From assembly GCF_020708045.1 (NCBI RefSeq), contig NZ_JAJFES010000001.1, positions 372,001 through 436,000 of the forward strand: a stretch of DNA of 64,000 nt, read 5' to 3'. This document shows positions 16,962 to 26,505 of this stretch, piece after piece. Source of the stretch: Massilia sp. IC2-278 (GTDB lineage: Bacteria > Pseudomonadota > Gammaproteobacteria > Burkholderiales > Burkholderiaceae_D). Each line of letters begins with the position of its first letter. The stretch's first letter is position 1. The position numbers and the translations under genes are program-made. The notes beneath the pieces are model-generated. The model worked only from the letters and a program-made list of their open reading frames with translations, was not told where the DNA came from and searched no databases.

Positions 16962-19900
16962 ATGGGGGGAATGATCGCCACGGTATTGGGCGGGCTGGCA
17001 TCGAACCGCCGGGCGCGCCGGCGTGCACGCAACCTGCGTGCCGGCAGTCGCACGGCGCCGGTGAAGGCCGTTGCGGCAGAGCGAAGTGGACAGGCGCGTC
17101 CGCAGACCGGTCCCCGCGTCTGGATCGGCGTGGCCGCGCTGGCGCTGGCTATCGGTGGCGGCATCCTGATTGCCCATCACGCGCGCACCCTGGCCGCGGC
17201 CGCCGGCAACAGTGCTGGCAACAGCGCCGGCTCCGGCCTGGTGCGCGAGCTCGACGGCTTCCAGCCGGCGCTGCCCGGCCTGGCGTTCAGCGTGCCGGCC
17301 CAGGCCGGCGTCAGCCTGAACCCGCAGGGCGGCGGGGCACTGCTGGTGGTGGCCGGCATGCGCGCCGAGCGCCCGGTCGTGATCGACCTGTGCGAGCAGA
17401 TGCTCGACCGCGCCAGCGGACGCATTTCGCCGGTACGGGTCGGCTATCCCTTCGCCGACGTGGCGCGCTGGGCCGCGCGCAACGAAACGGCGGCCAGCCC
17501 CATTACCCTGCGCAACGTGGTGCTGGCGAGCGGGGCGATGCCGCAGCTCGACATCGCCGGCAACGCCACGGGCGGCGCGCCGCTGCGCTTGAGCTGGAGC
17601 GGCGCCCCGGCGGCACGCTGGATCGGCGACCTGGGCGCCGGCGCCATCCATAAAGGCGGCGAGGCCAAGCTGGGCCGGCAGGGCTGGCTGGTCTGGGGCG
17701 ATGCCGGCGCGCTGCGCGTGATGCGGCGCGCCAGCGCGGCCTGTCCGGCCGCGGGTGAACTGGTGCTGCAGCGCTGGCTGCCTGCTACCGGGCCGGTCCC
17801 GGCCGCGCTGGTGGCGGCCTTCCCGGCGCAGGGCGAACTGCGCACGGCCATGCTGGCCCCGGGCGAATACCGGGTGCCGGCCAAGGCCGCGCCGCGCCTG
17901 GAAGACGGCGCCCTGTTCGACAGCCTGCGCGAGCGCGGCTTGATCCGCCTGGCGCCGTCCGGTCTGATCGAGGTGGCCCCGCGCGATCTTGCGCGCTGGC
18001 GCACCGCCGAACCGGGCCAGCGCACGGGCGACCTGCACAGCTGGGACGGTGTCGTGCTCGACGCCGCCGGCCTGAAACTGCTGGAACGCCTGCATCACCG
18101 CGCCGACGGCGCCTACGTGCTGGAGCAGGTGCGCGTCTTTAACAGCGAACGGCGCTTGCTGGCCTGGCGCCTGCGTCCGAATGCGCTGGGTGGCAGCTGG
18201 CAGGCCAGCGCCGGCCCGGTAGCGGTCGGCGCCAGCACGGCCATGCCGCTGGCGGCGGCGCGCCTGTTCGAACGCCTGCCGCACGGCTGGGAAGCCTGGA
18301 GCCGCGTCGCCGACTGGCCGGCCGGCGCGCAGTCGGCGCGGCTGGCGCTGGTGCTGCCGCAGCCGGCCCGGGGCGGCGAACGCATCGAGCTGATGCTCGC
18401 CGGGCGCATGACCGGCATCGGCGGCGCCGAGCTGGTCGACACCCGCCCGGCCTGCGGCGGGCGCGCCTGCACCCGGCCCGACGACGTGCGCGAACTGGTG
18501 CTGGCCCTGCAGCCGGGCGCGCGGCGCGTGGTGCTGGAGGCGGCGCCGCTCGACATGGCCAACTTGGGCAGCGCCGGCGACGCGGCCTACCGCCACCTGG
18601 CGCTCGACGGGCGGGAATTGCGCTGGCAGCCCTTGCCCGATGCGAGCCGGGTCGCTCCGGCGGCGCCAGTGCCGGTACTGCTGGCCGACCGCAACGGCGC
18701 GCCGCTGTGGCAGGGCGGGCGTGCGCTGGAAGCCGCGCACGGTGCCGGCCTGGGCACGCTGCTCGGTCTGCGCGAAGGCCATGCGAACAGCATCGCCGGC
18801 ATGCTGGGCCGCCTGCCTGCGCCGAACGGCCGCCCGCACGCGGCCAGGCTCACGCTCGACCTGGCCTTGCAGGGCGCGGCCCAGGGCGCGCTCGACTGCG
18901 TCGGCCTGCGCCGCGGCCAATGGGACGGGGCGCGCTGCAGCGGCGGCGCGGCCCCGGCGCCGGGCCGCCAGGCGGGCCTGGTGCTGCTCGACACCGGCAG
19001 CGGCGACATCCTGGCCGCCGCCAGTGCCCAGGCCGGCGCCCCGGCGTCGTCGGCGCCGTGGAGCGAGCTGCGCGACTTCGACCGCGTCGATCCGGCGCGC
19101 AGCCCGCTGCGCCAGGCGGCCCTGCAGCACGACGGTGGCGCCGAGCGCAGCCCCGGCTCGACGTATAAAATCGTCAGTGCGCTGGGCCTGGAACTGGCGG
19201 CGCAGGCCAATCCGCGCCTGGATGCCCTGCTCGACGGCATGCCGCTGGCCGCCATCAACGGTACGGCCGCGCGCGGCGGCTACGCCTTCCGCACCGACGC
19301 CGCCAGCTATCCACTCGGCAGCGCCGCCCACATCACCAACTTCCGCGACCAGCACCTCGACCGCCGCGCCCAGGACGGCAAGCTGGGCCTGGCCCAGGCG
19401 CTCACCTACAGCCTGAACACCTGGTTCGCCTGGACCGCGGAACTGGGCGACCGTAGCCTGCTCGGGAAACCAGAAGGCGGGGCGCCCAGCCTGCGCGCCC
19501 TGGACGGCGCGGCGCTCGACGCGGTGCGCCCGAGCGTGGCGATGGCGCGCCGCCTCGGCTTCGAGCGCCCGCTGCACCTGGACGGCGGCCTGCTGCCGGG
19601 CGACTATGCCTGGCGCAACTGGGATGCGCTGCAGGCAAGCGTCGCCGCCAGCGACCCGGTCGGCTCGCGCCACGAGCTGCGCCAGATGGCGATCGGGCTG
19701 CGCATGCAGGCCACGCCGCTGCACATGGCGCTGGCGGCCGGCGCCGTTGGCGAAGGCCGCGCGATTGCGCCGCGCCTGCTGCTGGAACTCGACGGAGCGC
19801 AGGCGCGCAGCGAAGCCGGCGCCAGGCTCGGCGTGCGCCTGGACCGCATCCGCGCCGGCCTGCGCGGCGTGGTCGCCCACGGCACCGCGGCGGGCGCCTT

Positions 19901-20159
19901 CCGCGCACCGGAGTTCGACGGCCTGCGCGCCGGCCTGTACGGCAAGACCGGCACCGCGCCGGTCGGCGACGCCGGCCTGGCCACGGTCTGGTTCACCGGC
20001 TGGCTGGAACCGGGCAGCCTGCCTGGGCAGGACCGGCGCCTGGCGTTTGCGGCCTTTGTCAGCCGATCCGAAGCCACCGGCGGCGAGCACGCGGCGCCGG
20101 TCGTGGCGGCGCTGCTGCGCTCGATGCTGGCGCAAAAGCCTGAACAGAAGGGTAACTAA
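16962..20159 (+). CDS. penicillin-binding transpeptidase (monofunctional, large non-catalytic region)
   Basis: 1065 residues, much longer than FtsI or PBP2 (about 580-650). A basic N-terminus and one membrane segment (VWIGVAALALAIGGGILIAH, residues 52-71) anchor a periplasmic protein. Residues about 80-600 are not recognised; the transpeptidase domain is C-terminal with all three active-site motifs: S733-T-Y-K736 (SxxK, nucleophile Ser733), S817-L-N819 (SxN) and K995-T-G997 (KTG). It should cross-link peptidoglycan. SEDS glycosyltransferases work with class B PBPs of this kind, and a SEDS gene is 14 kb on in the same locus on the opposite strand. No glycosyltransferase-51 domain is visible. 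First gene of a run of seven plus-strand genes. Confidence 0.85.
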   Translation: MGGMIATVLGGLASNRRARRRARNLRAGSRTAPVKAVAAERSGQARPQTGPRVWIGVAALALAIGGGILIAHHARTLAAAAGNSAGNSAGSGLVRELDGFQPALPGLAFSVPAQAGVSLNPQGGGALLVVAGMRAERPVVIDLCEQMLDRASGRISPVRVGYPFADVARWAARNETAASPITLRNVVLASGAMPQLDIAGNATGGAPLRLSWSGAPAARWIGDLGAGAIHKGGEAKLGRQGWLVWGDAGALRVMRRASAACPAAGELVLQRWLPATGPVPAALVAAFPAQGELRTAMLAPGEYRVPAKAAPRLEDGALFDSLRERGLIRLAPSGLIEVAPRDLARWRTAEPGQRTGDLHSWDGVVLDAAGLKLLERLHHRADGAYVLEQVRVFNSERRLLAWRLRPNALGGSWQASAGPVAVGASTAMPLAAARLFERLPHGWEAWSRVADWPAGAQSARLALVLPQPARGGERIELMLAGRMTGIGGAELVDTRPACGGRACTRPDDVRELVLALQPGARRVVLEAAPLDMANLGSAGDAAYRHLALDGRELRWQPLPDASRVAPAAPVPVLLADRNGAPLWQGGRALEAAHGAGLGTLLGLREGHANSIAGMLGRLPAPNGRPHAARLTLDLALQGAAQGALDCVGLRRGQWDGARCSGGAAPAPGRQAGLVLLDTGSGDILAAASAQAGAPASSAPWSELRDFDRVDPARSPLRQAALQHDGGAERSPGSTYKIVSALGLELAAQANPRLDALLDGMPLAAINGTAARGGYAFRTDAASYPLGSAAHITNFRDQHLDRRAQDGKLGLAQALTYSLNTWFAWTAELGDRSLLGKPEGGAPSLRALDGAALDAVRPSVAMARRLGFERPLHLDGGLLPGDYAWRNWDALQASVAASDPVGSRHELRQMAIGLRMQATPLHMALAAGAVGEGRAIAPRLLLELDGAQARSEAGARLGVRLDRIRAGLRGVVAHGTAAGAFRAPEFDGLRAGLYGKTGTAPVGDAGLATVWFTGWLEPGSLPGQDRRLAFAAFVSRSEATGGEHAAPVVAALLRSMLAQKPEQKGN

Positions 20160-20252
20160 GGTTCTCCAGCGCGCCTCGATTACATGTTTGTATGGCATGA
20201 TTTGCAAAGTTCGTTATCTGACGGACATATTGCAGATACAAGAGGAAGGTGT

Positions 20253-21542
20253 ATGCGTTTGCCGGGAACCCGGTACCAGGAACCTGGATGGGAGCAGGTA
20301 AGGAAACTGTTGGGCGCCTGTTCGCTCGACGTCTTTGCGCGCGTCGACCTGATCGAGCTGATCGAAGCCGCACCGCCGGGGCAAGCGTTGGCGCTGTACG
20401 TCGACCAGCTGGCCGAGTCGCTGCACGCGGCCGGCCGCACGGCGCGTGCGCAGGCGAATGGCAACAGCTACGGCGAGACGGTGGGCGAGCTGGCCCTGGG
20501 CCTGGCCTTCGAGCTGGGCGCACGCCAGGCCGACTGGGACGCTTTTTGCACGGCGCTCGCCGCCGAGCACGCGCGTGCGCCCGCTTTCTGGCGCCAGGCC
20601 GGCGGCGAAGCGCTGCTGCGCAAGAAGGTCAACGACATGTTCGCGCTCCTGCGCGACAAGGTCGATGCCGACAACTACCAGGTAGCCTGCGGCCGCCCCT
20701 GCAGCCCGAACCGCCTGTACGCCTACCGCATGCTCGACACGGCCTACGGCGAGATCGCGCGCCTGTTCGCCGGCTGGCGCGAGCACACGGCGCAGGTCGG
20801 CGCCATCCTCGGCCGTTCGGTCGATTTCACCGTGCCGATCGAGGTGCGCCAGCTGCAGTCGATCGCGGCCTGCCGCCCCGAGTGGATCATGCGCTGGAGC
20901 GAAAGCCTGGAGCGCTTCGGCGGCGCGCCCGGGCCCCTGCACACGAAGTCGAAACGCTTCGATAGCCTGAAGAACAGCCCGGACAAGATCGCCGACATGC
21001 TGCGCGAGATCGCCGAATACGAGGCGATTTCCAGCAACCGCGACAGCGGCTGGCTGCACGACCAGGACACCGCCGGCGCCTGGATCGAGGATTACTGGCG
21101 CGTGCTGGACGAGTCGGCGCATGGCGCCACGCCGGGTCCGGACCTGATACTGGAAGCGCGCGCGGAAGAGCTGGATGCGCCGGTGGCGGAGCCAACGCAT
21201 TCAGCGCCCGTGGCGGACGACGACCCGCTCGGCGCCGCGCGCGCGCAGGCGGTTTCACTGCCCCCCGGCTTTCTGTCTGCGGCGCGCGCCGCGCAGGACC
21301 CGGGCAGCTGGGCCGGGCGCATGCTGGAAGACGATTCGCTGCCGGTGCGCCTGGCCGTGTACCTGAAGCTGCTGGGCGCCGAGGACGACAGTTATCCCGA
21401 CGCCTGGCGCGATCCGGCCAGCGGCGCGCTGCCGACCATGCAGCAGCTGGCCGCGCTGGACGCGGTGTCGCTGCCGACGCTGCGCAAGCGGCGCGACGCG
21501 GCCATCGCCAGGCTGGAAGCCGCACCACGAACGGGAGGATGA
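20253..21542 (+). CDS. unknown soluble protein of the kinase/PBP locus
   Basis: 429 residues from the ATG at 20,253, which has AGAGGAAGG seven bases ahead. No signal peptide or membrane segment. Predominantly helical by composition; recognisable stretches are a conserved-looking GNSYGETVGELALGLAFELG (about 70-90), CGRPCSPNRLYAYRMLDTAY (about 148-170) and a Pro/Ala-rich hinge (about 300-345) before a C-terminal small domain. No family recognised. The next gene starts four bases after its stop. Role is inferred only from its place between the transpeptidase and the SPFH/Lon-like genes. Confidence 0.75.
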   Translation: MRLPGTRYQEPGWEQVRKLLGACSLDVFARVDLIELIEAAPPGQALALYVDQLAESLHAAGRTARAQANGNSYGETVGELALGLAFELGARQADWDAFCTALAAEHARAPAFWRQAGGEALLRKKVNDMFALLRDKVDADNYQVACGRPCSPNRLYAYRMLDTAYGEIARLFAGWREHTAQVGAILGRSVDFTVPIEVRQLQSIAACRPEWIMRWSESLERFGGAPGPLHTKSKRFDSLKNSPDKIADMLREIAEYEAISSNRDSGWLHDQDTAGAWIEDYWRVLDESAHGATPGPDLILEARAEELDAPVAEPTHSAPVADDDPLGAARAQAVSLPPGFLSAARAAQDPGSWAGRMLEDDSLPVRLAVYLKLLGAEDDSYPDAWRDPASGALPTMQQLAALDAVSLPTLRKRRDAAIARLEAAPRTGG

Positions 21543-21546
21543 ATTG

Positions 21547-22119
21547 ATGACGACGAGCGAGATCGACCGCAAGCTGCAGGAGCACCTGCTCCTGAACCGG
21601 CGCGTGGAGGGCGACCGCCTGGTGCTGGCTGACGCCGTGCTGCTGGCGGCGCTGGACGGCAGCCGCCCGCTGACCGGCGGCGAACGCGCGGCCCTGGAAA
21701 CCTCGCCGCTGACGGCGCGCCGCCTGCGCACGCTGGCGCTCTCACGTCAGCGCGCGCATGCGGCCAAGGGGGCAGCAAACGACGGGCACTGGCAGGGCAG
21801 CCACGGCATGCTGCGCGCGGCCGACAGCGGCGCGGCCCTGCACCAGCTGGCCACCGACGACGGCTACTGGCGCCTGCATTTCCTCGATGGCGGCGCGGCC
21901 TGCCGCGTGATCCTGCAGCTGGCGCCCGAGGCGCCGTTCGCGGCGCGCCTGCTGCGCGAGGCGGCGCTGCTGCGCGTGCTCGACGGCGCCGGCGCCGAAG
22001 TCCTGCAAGGGCGCCTGGATGCCGACGGCGAATGCGAATGCGCCTGGCCCTTCGCCGAGGCACCGGCCGCCCACTTCCAGCGCCACGGGGCCGCCTTCAG
22101 CGTGCTGCCGGCGCGGTGA
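21547..22119 (+). CDS. unknown small protein of the kinase/PBP locus
   Basis: 190 residues from the ATG at 21,547 (GGGAGG box eight bases upstream; an in-frame TTG three bases earlier is also possible). First 75 residues are helical with a Arg/Leu pattern (TARRLRTLALSRQR), then a beta-rich part (YWRLHFLDGGAACRVILQL, RLDADGECECAWPFAEAP). No membrane segment and no family recognised. Its stop is one base from the start of the next gene (TGACATG), so translational coupling is likely. Confidence 0.7.
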   Translation: MTTSEIDRKLQEHLLLNRRVEGDRLVLADAVLLAALDGSRPLTGGERAALETSPLTARRLRTLALSRQRAHAAKGAANDGHWQGSHGMLRAADSGAALHQLATDDGYWRLHFLDGGAACRVILQLAPEAPFAARLLREAALLRVLDGAGAEVLQGRLDADGECECAWPFAEAPAAHFQRHGAAFSVLPAR

Positions 22120-22120
22120 C

Positions 22121-23227
22121 ATGATGTTCGATTTGTTCAAGCGCATGGCGCGCGCGCCGGCATTCGATGCGGCAGGGCTGGGCAGCGACGTGCTGGCGCG
22201 GCCGATCGCGGCCGGCTGCATGCTGCCGGCCGGCGCCACCGGCGTGGCGGTCGACCGCGGCGGCCGCACGCGCCGCATCAGCGCCGGCGGGCGCATGGGG
22301 CTGGTCGACGGCGAGAGCGGCTGGTGCTTCCATCCCGGGCCCTACGGCTGCGACCTGGTGCCGTTTGCCGCCGCGCCCGAGATCGGCCTGCGCCTGCACT
22401 TCGCGGTCGACAGCCCCGATCCGCGCGTGAGCCAGCAGCGCTTCGATTTGTTCCTGGCCAGCGAAGGGGCGGGCGACGTATCCCTGGCCGGCTTCGCGGC
22501 AAGTGTCGAGGCGGCGCTGCAGCGCGAACTGGCCCAGGGCAACCTCGACCTGCCGCCCTGCACCACGCTCGATGAATGGAACGCCTTCCGGGCCGGCTTC
22601 AACCAGCTGCTGTACACCCGCTTCGGCGTGACCGTCGACGACTGCGTGCCGGTCGACCTGCGGCCGGGGCGCGACTTTGCCCAGGTATTGCGTGCGCGCG
22701 CCGTGCACGATGCGGACGAGCCCTATATCGGTGTGGAAGCGACGCCGGCTGCCGCCGCCGCCGCGGCCGCACCTGCCGCCGGCGCTGCCCTGGTCAATGT
22801 GCCGGACCGGGCGCCTTTCGATCCCACGCAAGAGGATGCGCGTGCGCTGCGCCGTCTCTTCCTCGAACTGCCTTGCCTGATGTGCCGCGTGCGCCAGGCG
22901 GCGCTGCCCAGCGGCCAGGACCTGTTCCGCCAGCAGCAGGCGCTATTGGGACGGCTCGACCTGGTCTGCCTGGCGGCGAGCACCATGCCGGTGCTGGGCC
23001 TGGCCGCGCCCGGCAAGCCGCTGGCGCCGGGCCAGCAGCTGCGCCGCGCGCGCCACAGCGTGGCGGCGGCAGCGGCGCTGGACGAAGCCTGGGCCTTGCT
23101 GGCGCGCTTCGAACTGGCCGAGGACCGCGCCCTGGAAGTCCTGTTCGACGAAGCCGACCGCATCGTCGCCAATCTCGAACACGCGCTTGGTGCGCGCAAG
23201 CTGGCCACCGAAGGGGAGGACGCATGA
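22121..23227 (+). CDS. SPFH-like protein (divergent)
   Basis: 368 residues. About 20-190 looks like a degenerate SPFH (stomatin/prohibitin/flotillin) domain: LPAGATGVAVDRGGRTRRIS resembles the usual opening of gating-type strands before the core, and LLYTRFGVTVDDCVPVDL matches the 'YG(I/V)-x-V' end of the domain. An Ala-rich linker (about 205-225) leads to a helical C-terminus (about 230-368). This is a weak match by eye, supported by the clearly SPFH-like gene two places downstream. The stop overlaps the next start as ATGA. Two ATG codons in tandem (22,121 and 22,124); the first gives 368 residues. Confidence 0.6.
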   Translation: MMFDLFKRMARAPAFDAAGLGSDVLARPIAAGCMLPAGATGVAVDRGGRTRRISAGGRMGLVDGESGWCFHPGPYGCDLVPFAAAPEIGLRLHFAVDSPDPRVSQQRFDLFLASEGAGDVSLAGFAASVEAALQRELAQGNLDLPPCTTLDEWNAFRAGFNQLLYTRFGVTVDDCVPVDLRPGRDFAQVLRARAVHDADEPYIGVEATPAAAAAAAAPAAGAALVNVPDRAPFDPTQEDARALRRLFLELPCLMCRVRQAALPSGQDLFRQQQALLGRLDLVCLAASTMPVLGLAAPGKPLAPGQQLRRARHSVAAAAALDEAWALLARFELAEDRALEVLFDEADRIVANLEHALGARKLATEGEDA

Positions 23228-24231
23228 GCGCACCCGTCAGCGAAGCGGTGTTTCGCAGCCTGCTGGCCGACGGCTCCGTCGTCACGGTCACGGCCACGCG
23301 CCGTCCGCGCGGCGGGCGCGCCGACATCAAGTGCAGTGCGCCCGGTGCGCCGGCGCTGGCCGCGCGCATGCAGGAAGTGGCGCGCCTGGCGCGCCATACC
23401 GAGGCCCGCTACGACAGCCGCGACCAGGTCGTGATCAGCATGGACCGGGCGCCGGGCGCGCAGGAACGCGACTGGGAGCTGGCCGTGGTGCTGGCCGACC
23501 GCACCGTGCGCGGCCTGCTGCCGTCGGCCGAAAAACCGCAGCTGGCGCTGGGCTGGTCGGACGGGTGGCAGCGCGGGCGCATCGACGGCCACGATGCCGC
23601 GCAGGCGCCGGCGGACGCACTGCTGGGCGGCCCGCGTCACCTGCGCCACCTGGGCGCCCTGGGCGGCCAGCCCGACGTCTCGGCATCGGTGTCGAGCGCG
23701 CGCGCCTGGTTCCCGCTGCACAGCGGCGGCATCAACGATAGTTTGTGCTGGGTCGAGGTGAGCGTGTATCCGCTCGAACCCGGCGAAGCCCCGGACGACG
23801 ACGCGGTCGCGGCGCCGGGCCTGGACAGCGCGCGCCAGCACGCCGTGCGCCAGGCGCTGGCCGGCGCGCGCCACTTCGACGGCGAGGCCGCGCCGCGCTG
23901 GCGCACCACGGTGCGCTTCGGCCAGGACGGCCTGCACGGCAATTCCTATGAACTGGCGCTGGTGCTGGCCGACCGCCTGGCGCGCGGGCGCGAGTTCCTG
24001 CCGCGCGGGCGCATCATCGCCACTGGCTGTTCAGGCGCCTGGCATGCCGGCCAGGTGGAGGGCGTGGAAGGGCTGGCGCCGAAGTGCGCGCTGATTGCGC
24101 GCGAGGCGGTGGCGGGCGACCGCGTGCTGCTGCCGCGCGCCTGGGAAGCGGATTTGCCGCCCGGCCTGCGCGATGGATTGCGCGCCAGGGGCGCGAGCCT
24201 GGCCTGTGTCGAGCGGATCGGATTGATTTGA
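23224..24231 (+). CDS. Lon-protease-like protein, two tandem domains, no AAA+ ATPase
   Basis: 335 residues. The C-terminal half (about 190-335) fits the Lon (S16) proteolytic fold: GNSYELALVLADR with Ser241 where Lon has its catalytic Ser, then ATG-x-GQVEGVEGLAPK with Lys287, 46 residues on, compared with 43 in E. coli Lon; DRVLLPRAWEADLP matches the strand-turn after the Lys. The N-terminal half repeats the pattern (RDWELAVVLADR about 82-93, GWQRGRID) but has Asp at the Ser position and no matching Lys, so it looks catalytically dead. No Walker motifs anywhere. I infer protease or scaffold function; substrate unknown. Start ATG overlaps the previous stop by one base in ATGA. Confidence 0.6.
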   Translation: MSAPVSEAVFRSLLADGSVVTVTATRRPRGGRADIKCSAPGAPALAARMQEVARLARHTEARYDSRDQVVISMDRAPGAQERDWELAVVLADRTVRGLLPSAEKPQLALGWSDGWQRGRIDGHDAAQAPADALLGGPRHLRHLGALGGQPDVSASVSSARAWFPLHSGGINDSLCWVEVSVYPLEPGEAPDDDAVAAPGLDSARQHAVRQALAGARHFDGEAAPRWRTTVRFGQDGLHGNSYELALVLADRLARGREFLPRGRIIATGCSGAWHAGQVEGVEGLAPKCALIAREAVAGDRVLLPRAWEADLPPGLRDGLRARGASLACVERIGLI

Positions 24232-24324
24232 TGCGGCGCGCGTTCTGGCAGGGGCAGGCGCTTGCGCCGGGTCCCGGCTGCTAGAATCGCCGGGCCAGGG
24301 ATAGAGAAACTAGGGAGTCGGATC

Positions 24325-26499
24325 ATGTTCCAGATGTTCGGTTTTGGCGGCACGCGCTGCCCGCGCTGCGCGCACAAGAATGCGGGCGGCGCAGGCTATT
24401 GCGCGGCCTGCGGCATCACGCTGGGCGCGCCGCGCAACGCGCCGGTGCTGGTCGAGAACCGCTGGGTGGCCGGCCCCGACGAGCTGGCGGTCTTCTTCGG
24501 CGTGGAGGCGCTGTCCGGCCTGTTCGTGAAGACCCTGCGCGTGCCCGCCACCGCGCGCGCCTACATCCTGCAGGGCAATCAGGCGACCGAGGTGCCGCAG
24601 GGCGAGTACGAGATCGAGGGTTTCTTCACGCGCCTGAACCACCTGCTGCGCGACAGCCATGCCGAGATACTGATCACGCGCACCAACGCGCTGCCGGTCG
24701 AATTCGCGTTCGACGACCTGGAAACCGCCGAGCACCTGGTGGTGGCGGCGCGCTTCAGCGTCAGCCTGCGCGTGGAAAACGTGCCGGCCTTTGCGCGCCA
24801 CTTCATGACCATGCCGGGCGTGGTGGGCAGCGCGCAGTTGCGCGAACTGCTGGCGCTGGCGCTGCGCCAGCTGGCAGCCGAATTCGTGGCCAGCCAGTCG
24901 CTGCGCGAGATGGCGCAGAACCGCGACCTGCGCCCGCAGTTCGACGAACGCCTGCAGGGCGCGCTGCGCCTGCTGCTGGCCTCCTACGGCCTGGGCGTGG
25001 CCGGCGTCGATACGCTATCCCTGCGCCACGACAAGTTCGACGCCAACCGCGCGCGCATCGGCACGCTGTGGCTGGCGGCCGACGAGCGGCGCGTGCAGAT
25101 GGAGCACGCGCGCCAGCTCGACGAGCTGTACGACGAGCAGGAATGGAAGCGCCTGCGCCACGAGGAACATGCGGCCCGGGTGCGCTTGCGTCGCATGGAA
25201 CTGCGCCAGGACGAAACGCTGGACCGCGCCGAACGCACGCTCGATAACGCGGAGCGGGCGCAAGGCCTGCGTGCGCGCGAGATCGACCTGTATGCGCGCG
25301 TGGCCGAATCGAAGTCGCGGCGCGAGGCGATTGCGCGCGGCGCCGGCGAAGTGCTGGCCGAGCTGGAACACGATGTCGCGAAGAAGCGTAGCGCGCGCCT
25401 CGGCGAAGAAGCCGAGTGGAAGCAGCTGCAGGCGCTGGCGCAGATCCGCATGCGCGGCGCGCTGGAAGTGGCGCAGCAGGAAGCGCAGCAGGCGCGCCAG
25501 CTGGCGCAGCAGCGTTTTTCGCAGACCCTGCTGGTCCAGCAGATCCGCAACAAGGTCGAGCAGGCGAAGGAGATCGAGGACGCTGCGCGCCAGCGCGAGG
25601 AACTGGCGCGCCTGCGCGCGGCCGAGCGCCTGGCGGCCGAGCGGGGCCGCGCCATCGACGAGGAAGAGCATGCGGCCAAGCTGGCGCTGGTGGTGCTGGC
25701 GAACGCCGCGCGCCGCCGCGCCGCAGAGCGCGAGCAGGAATGGGAAGAGCTGGCCGGCGGCCAGCGCCTGCGCGAACTGCAGCGCGCCGAAAGCCTGGAA
25801 GCCGAGCGCATGCAGCAGAAGATCGACGCCTTGCGGCGCGAGGGCGGCCAGCAGGAGTCGATTGCCCAGCACGAAAAGCTGCTGCGCACCATCGAGGCCG
25901 AGCACCGCCAGGCCCAGCGCGCAAAGGAAGTCGAGCTGATGGCGGGCGAGCGCCAGGCCGCGCTGCGCCGCGCCGAGCAGGAAGCGGCCTGGCAGCAGGA
26001 ACTGCGCCGCCTCGGCCACGAACGCGCCGAGCGCGCCGCCCAGCTGGAACACGCGCTGGAGCTGGCGCGTATCGACATCGCGCGCAACGAATCGATCAGC
26101 CGCATGGACGACACCGCCAAGCTGGCCGTGGCCGCCGCGCCGAACGCCGCCGTGCTGGCCGACTACATGAAGACCCGCGTGCACGCGACCATGGATGCCG
26201 GCCAGCTGGCTGCGCTGGCCGGCGTGGTGCAGGCCGGAGGCGGGTTGAGTCCGGCAGATGCCGCGCGCCTGGCCCAGGACGCCGTGCGCCAGGAACAGGC
26301 GCGGCGCGATGCCGAGGTCGACAAGGACCGCCGTCACCAGGTCGATTTGCTCGCCCTGCAGAACGACGTCAACAAGGCGGCGCTGGAGGCGCAGGCCCGG
26401 GTGGCTGCGGCCGTCACAGCCCGCACCTGTGCCAACGGCCATCCGGCAGGCGGAAGCGACCGCTTCTGCGCCAGCTGCGGCACGCCGCTGCAGGACTGA
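24325..26499 (+). CDS. SPFH-like coiled-coil protein with zinc ribbons at both ends
   Basis: 724 residues. Residues 12-29 form a zinc ribbon (Cys12, Cys15, Cys26, Cys29) and a second sits in the last 25 residues (TCANGH then CASCGTPL). Between them, about 45-245 is an SPFH-like domain similar to the bacterial YdjI group (ENRWVAGPDELAVFF; LLASYGLGVAGVDTLSLR at its end), followed by about 350 residues of very charged helix (ERAEL, AERLRREEAE type) that should form a long coiled coil and probably oligomers. The start at 24,325 has AGGGAG about eight bases upstream. No membrane segment. Six bases before the kinase gene, so co-translated with it. Confidence 0.72.
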   Translation: MFQMFGFGGTRCPRCAHKNAGGAGYCAACGITLGAPRNAPVLVENRWVAGPDELAVFFGVEALSGLFVKTLRVPATARAYILQGNQATEVPQGEYEIEGFFTRLNHLLRDSHAEILITRTNALPVEFAFDDLETAEHLVVAARFSVSLRVENVPAFARHFMTMPGVVGSAQLRELLALALRQLAAEFVASQSLREMAQNRDLRPQFDERLQGALRLLLASYGLGVAGVDTLSLRHDKFDANRARIGTLWLAADERRVQMEHARQLDELYDEQEWKRLRHEEHAARVRLRRMELRQDETLDRAERTLDNAERAQGLRAREIDLYARVAESKSRREAIARGAGEVLAELEHDVAKKRSARLGEEAEWKQLQALAQIRMRGALEVAQQEAQQARQLAQQRFSQTLLVQQIRNKVEQAKEIEDAARQREELARLRAAERLAAERGRAIDEEEHAAKLALVVLANAARRRAAEREQEWEELAGGQRLRELQRAESLEAERMQQKIDALRREGGQQESIAQHEKLLRTIEAEHRQAQRAKEVELMAGERQAALRRAEQEAAWQQELRRLGHERAERAAQLEHALELARIDIARNESISRMDDTAKLAVAAAPNAAVLADYMKTRVHATMDAGQLAALAGVVQAGGGLSPADAARLAQDAVRQEQARRDAEVDKDRRHQVDLLALQNDVNKAALEAQARVAAAVTARTCANGHPAGGSDRFCASCGTPLQD

Positions 26500-26505
26500 A
26501 CGGCA

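Noticed and set aside
16506..20207. long open frame (about 1230 codons) on the minus strand
   Set aside because: Antisense to the transpeptidase; only its last 79 codons (16,506-16,745) look like a gene with its own ribosome site.
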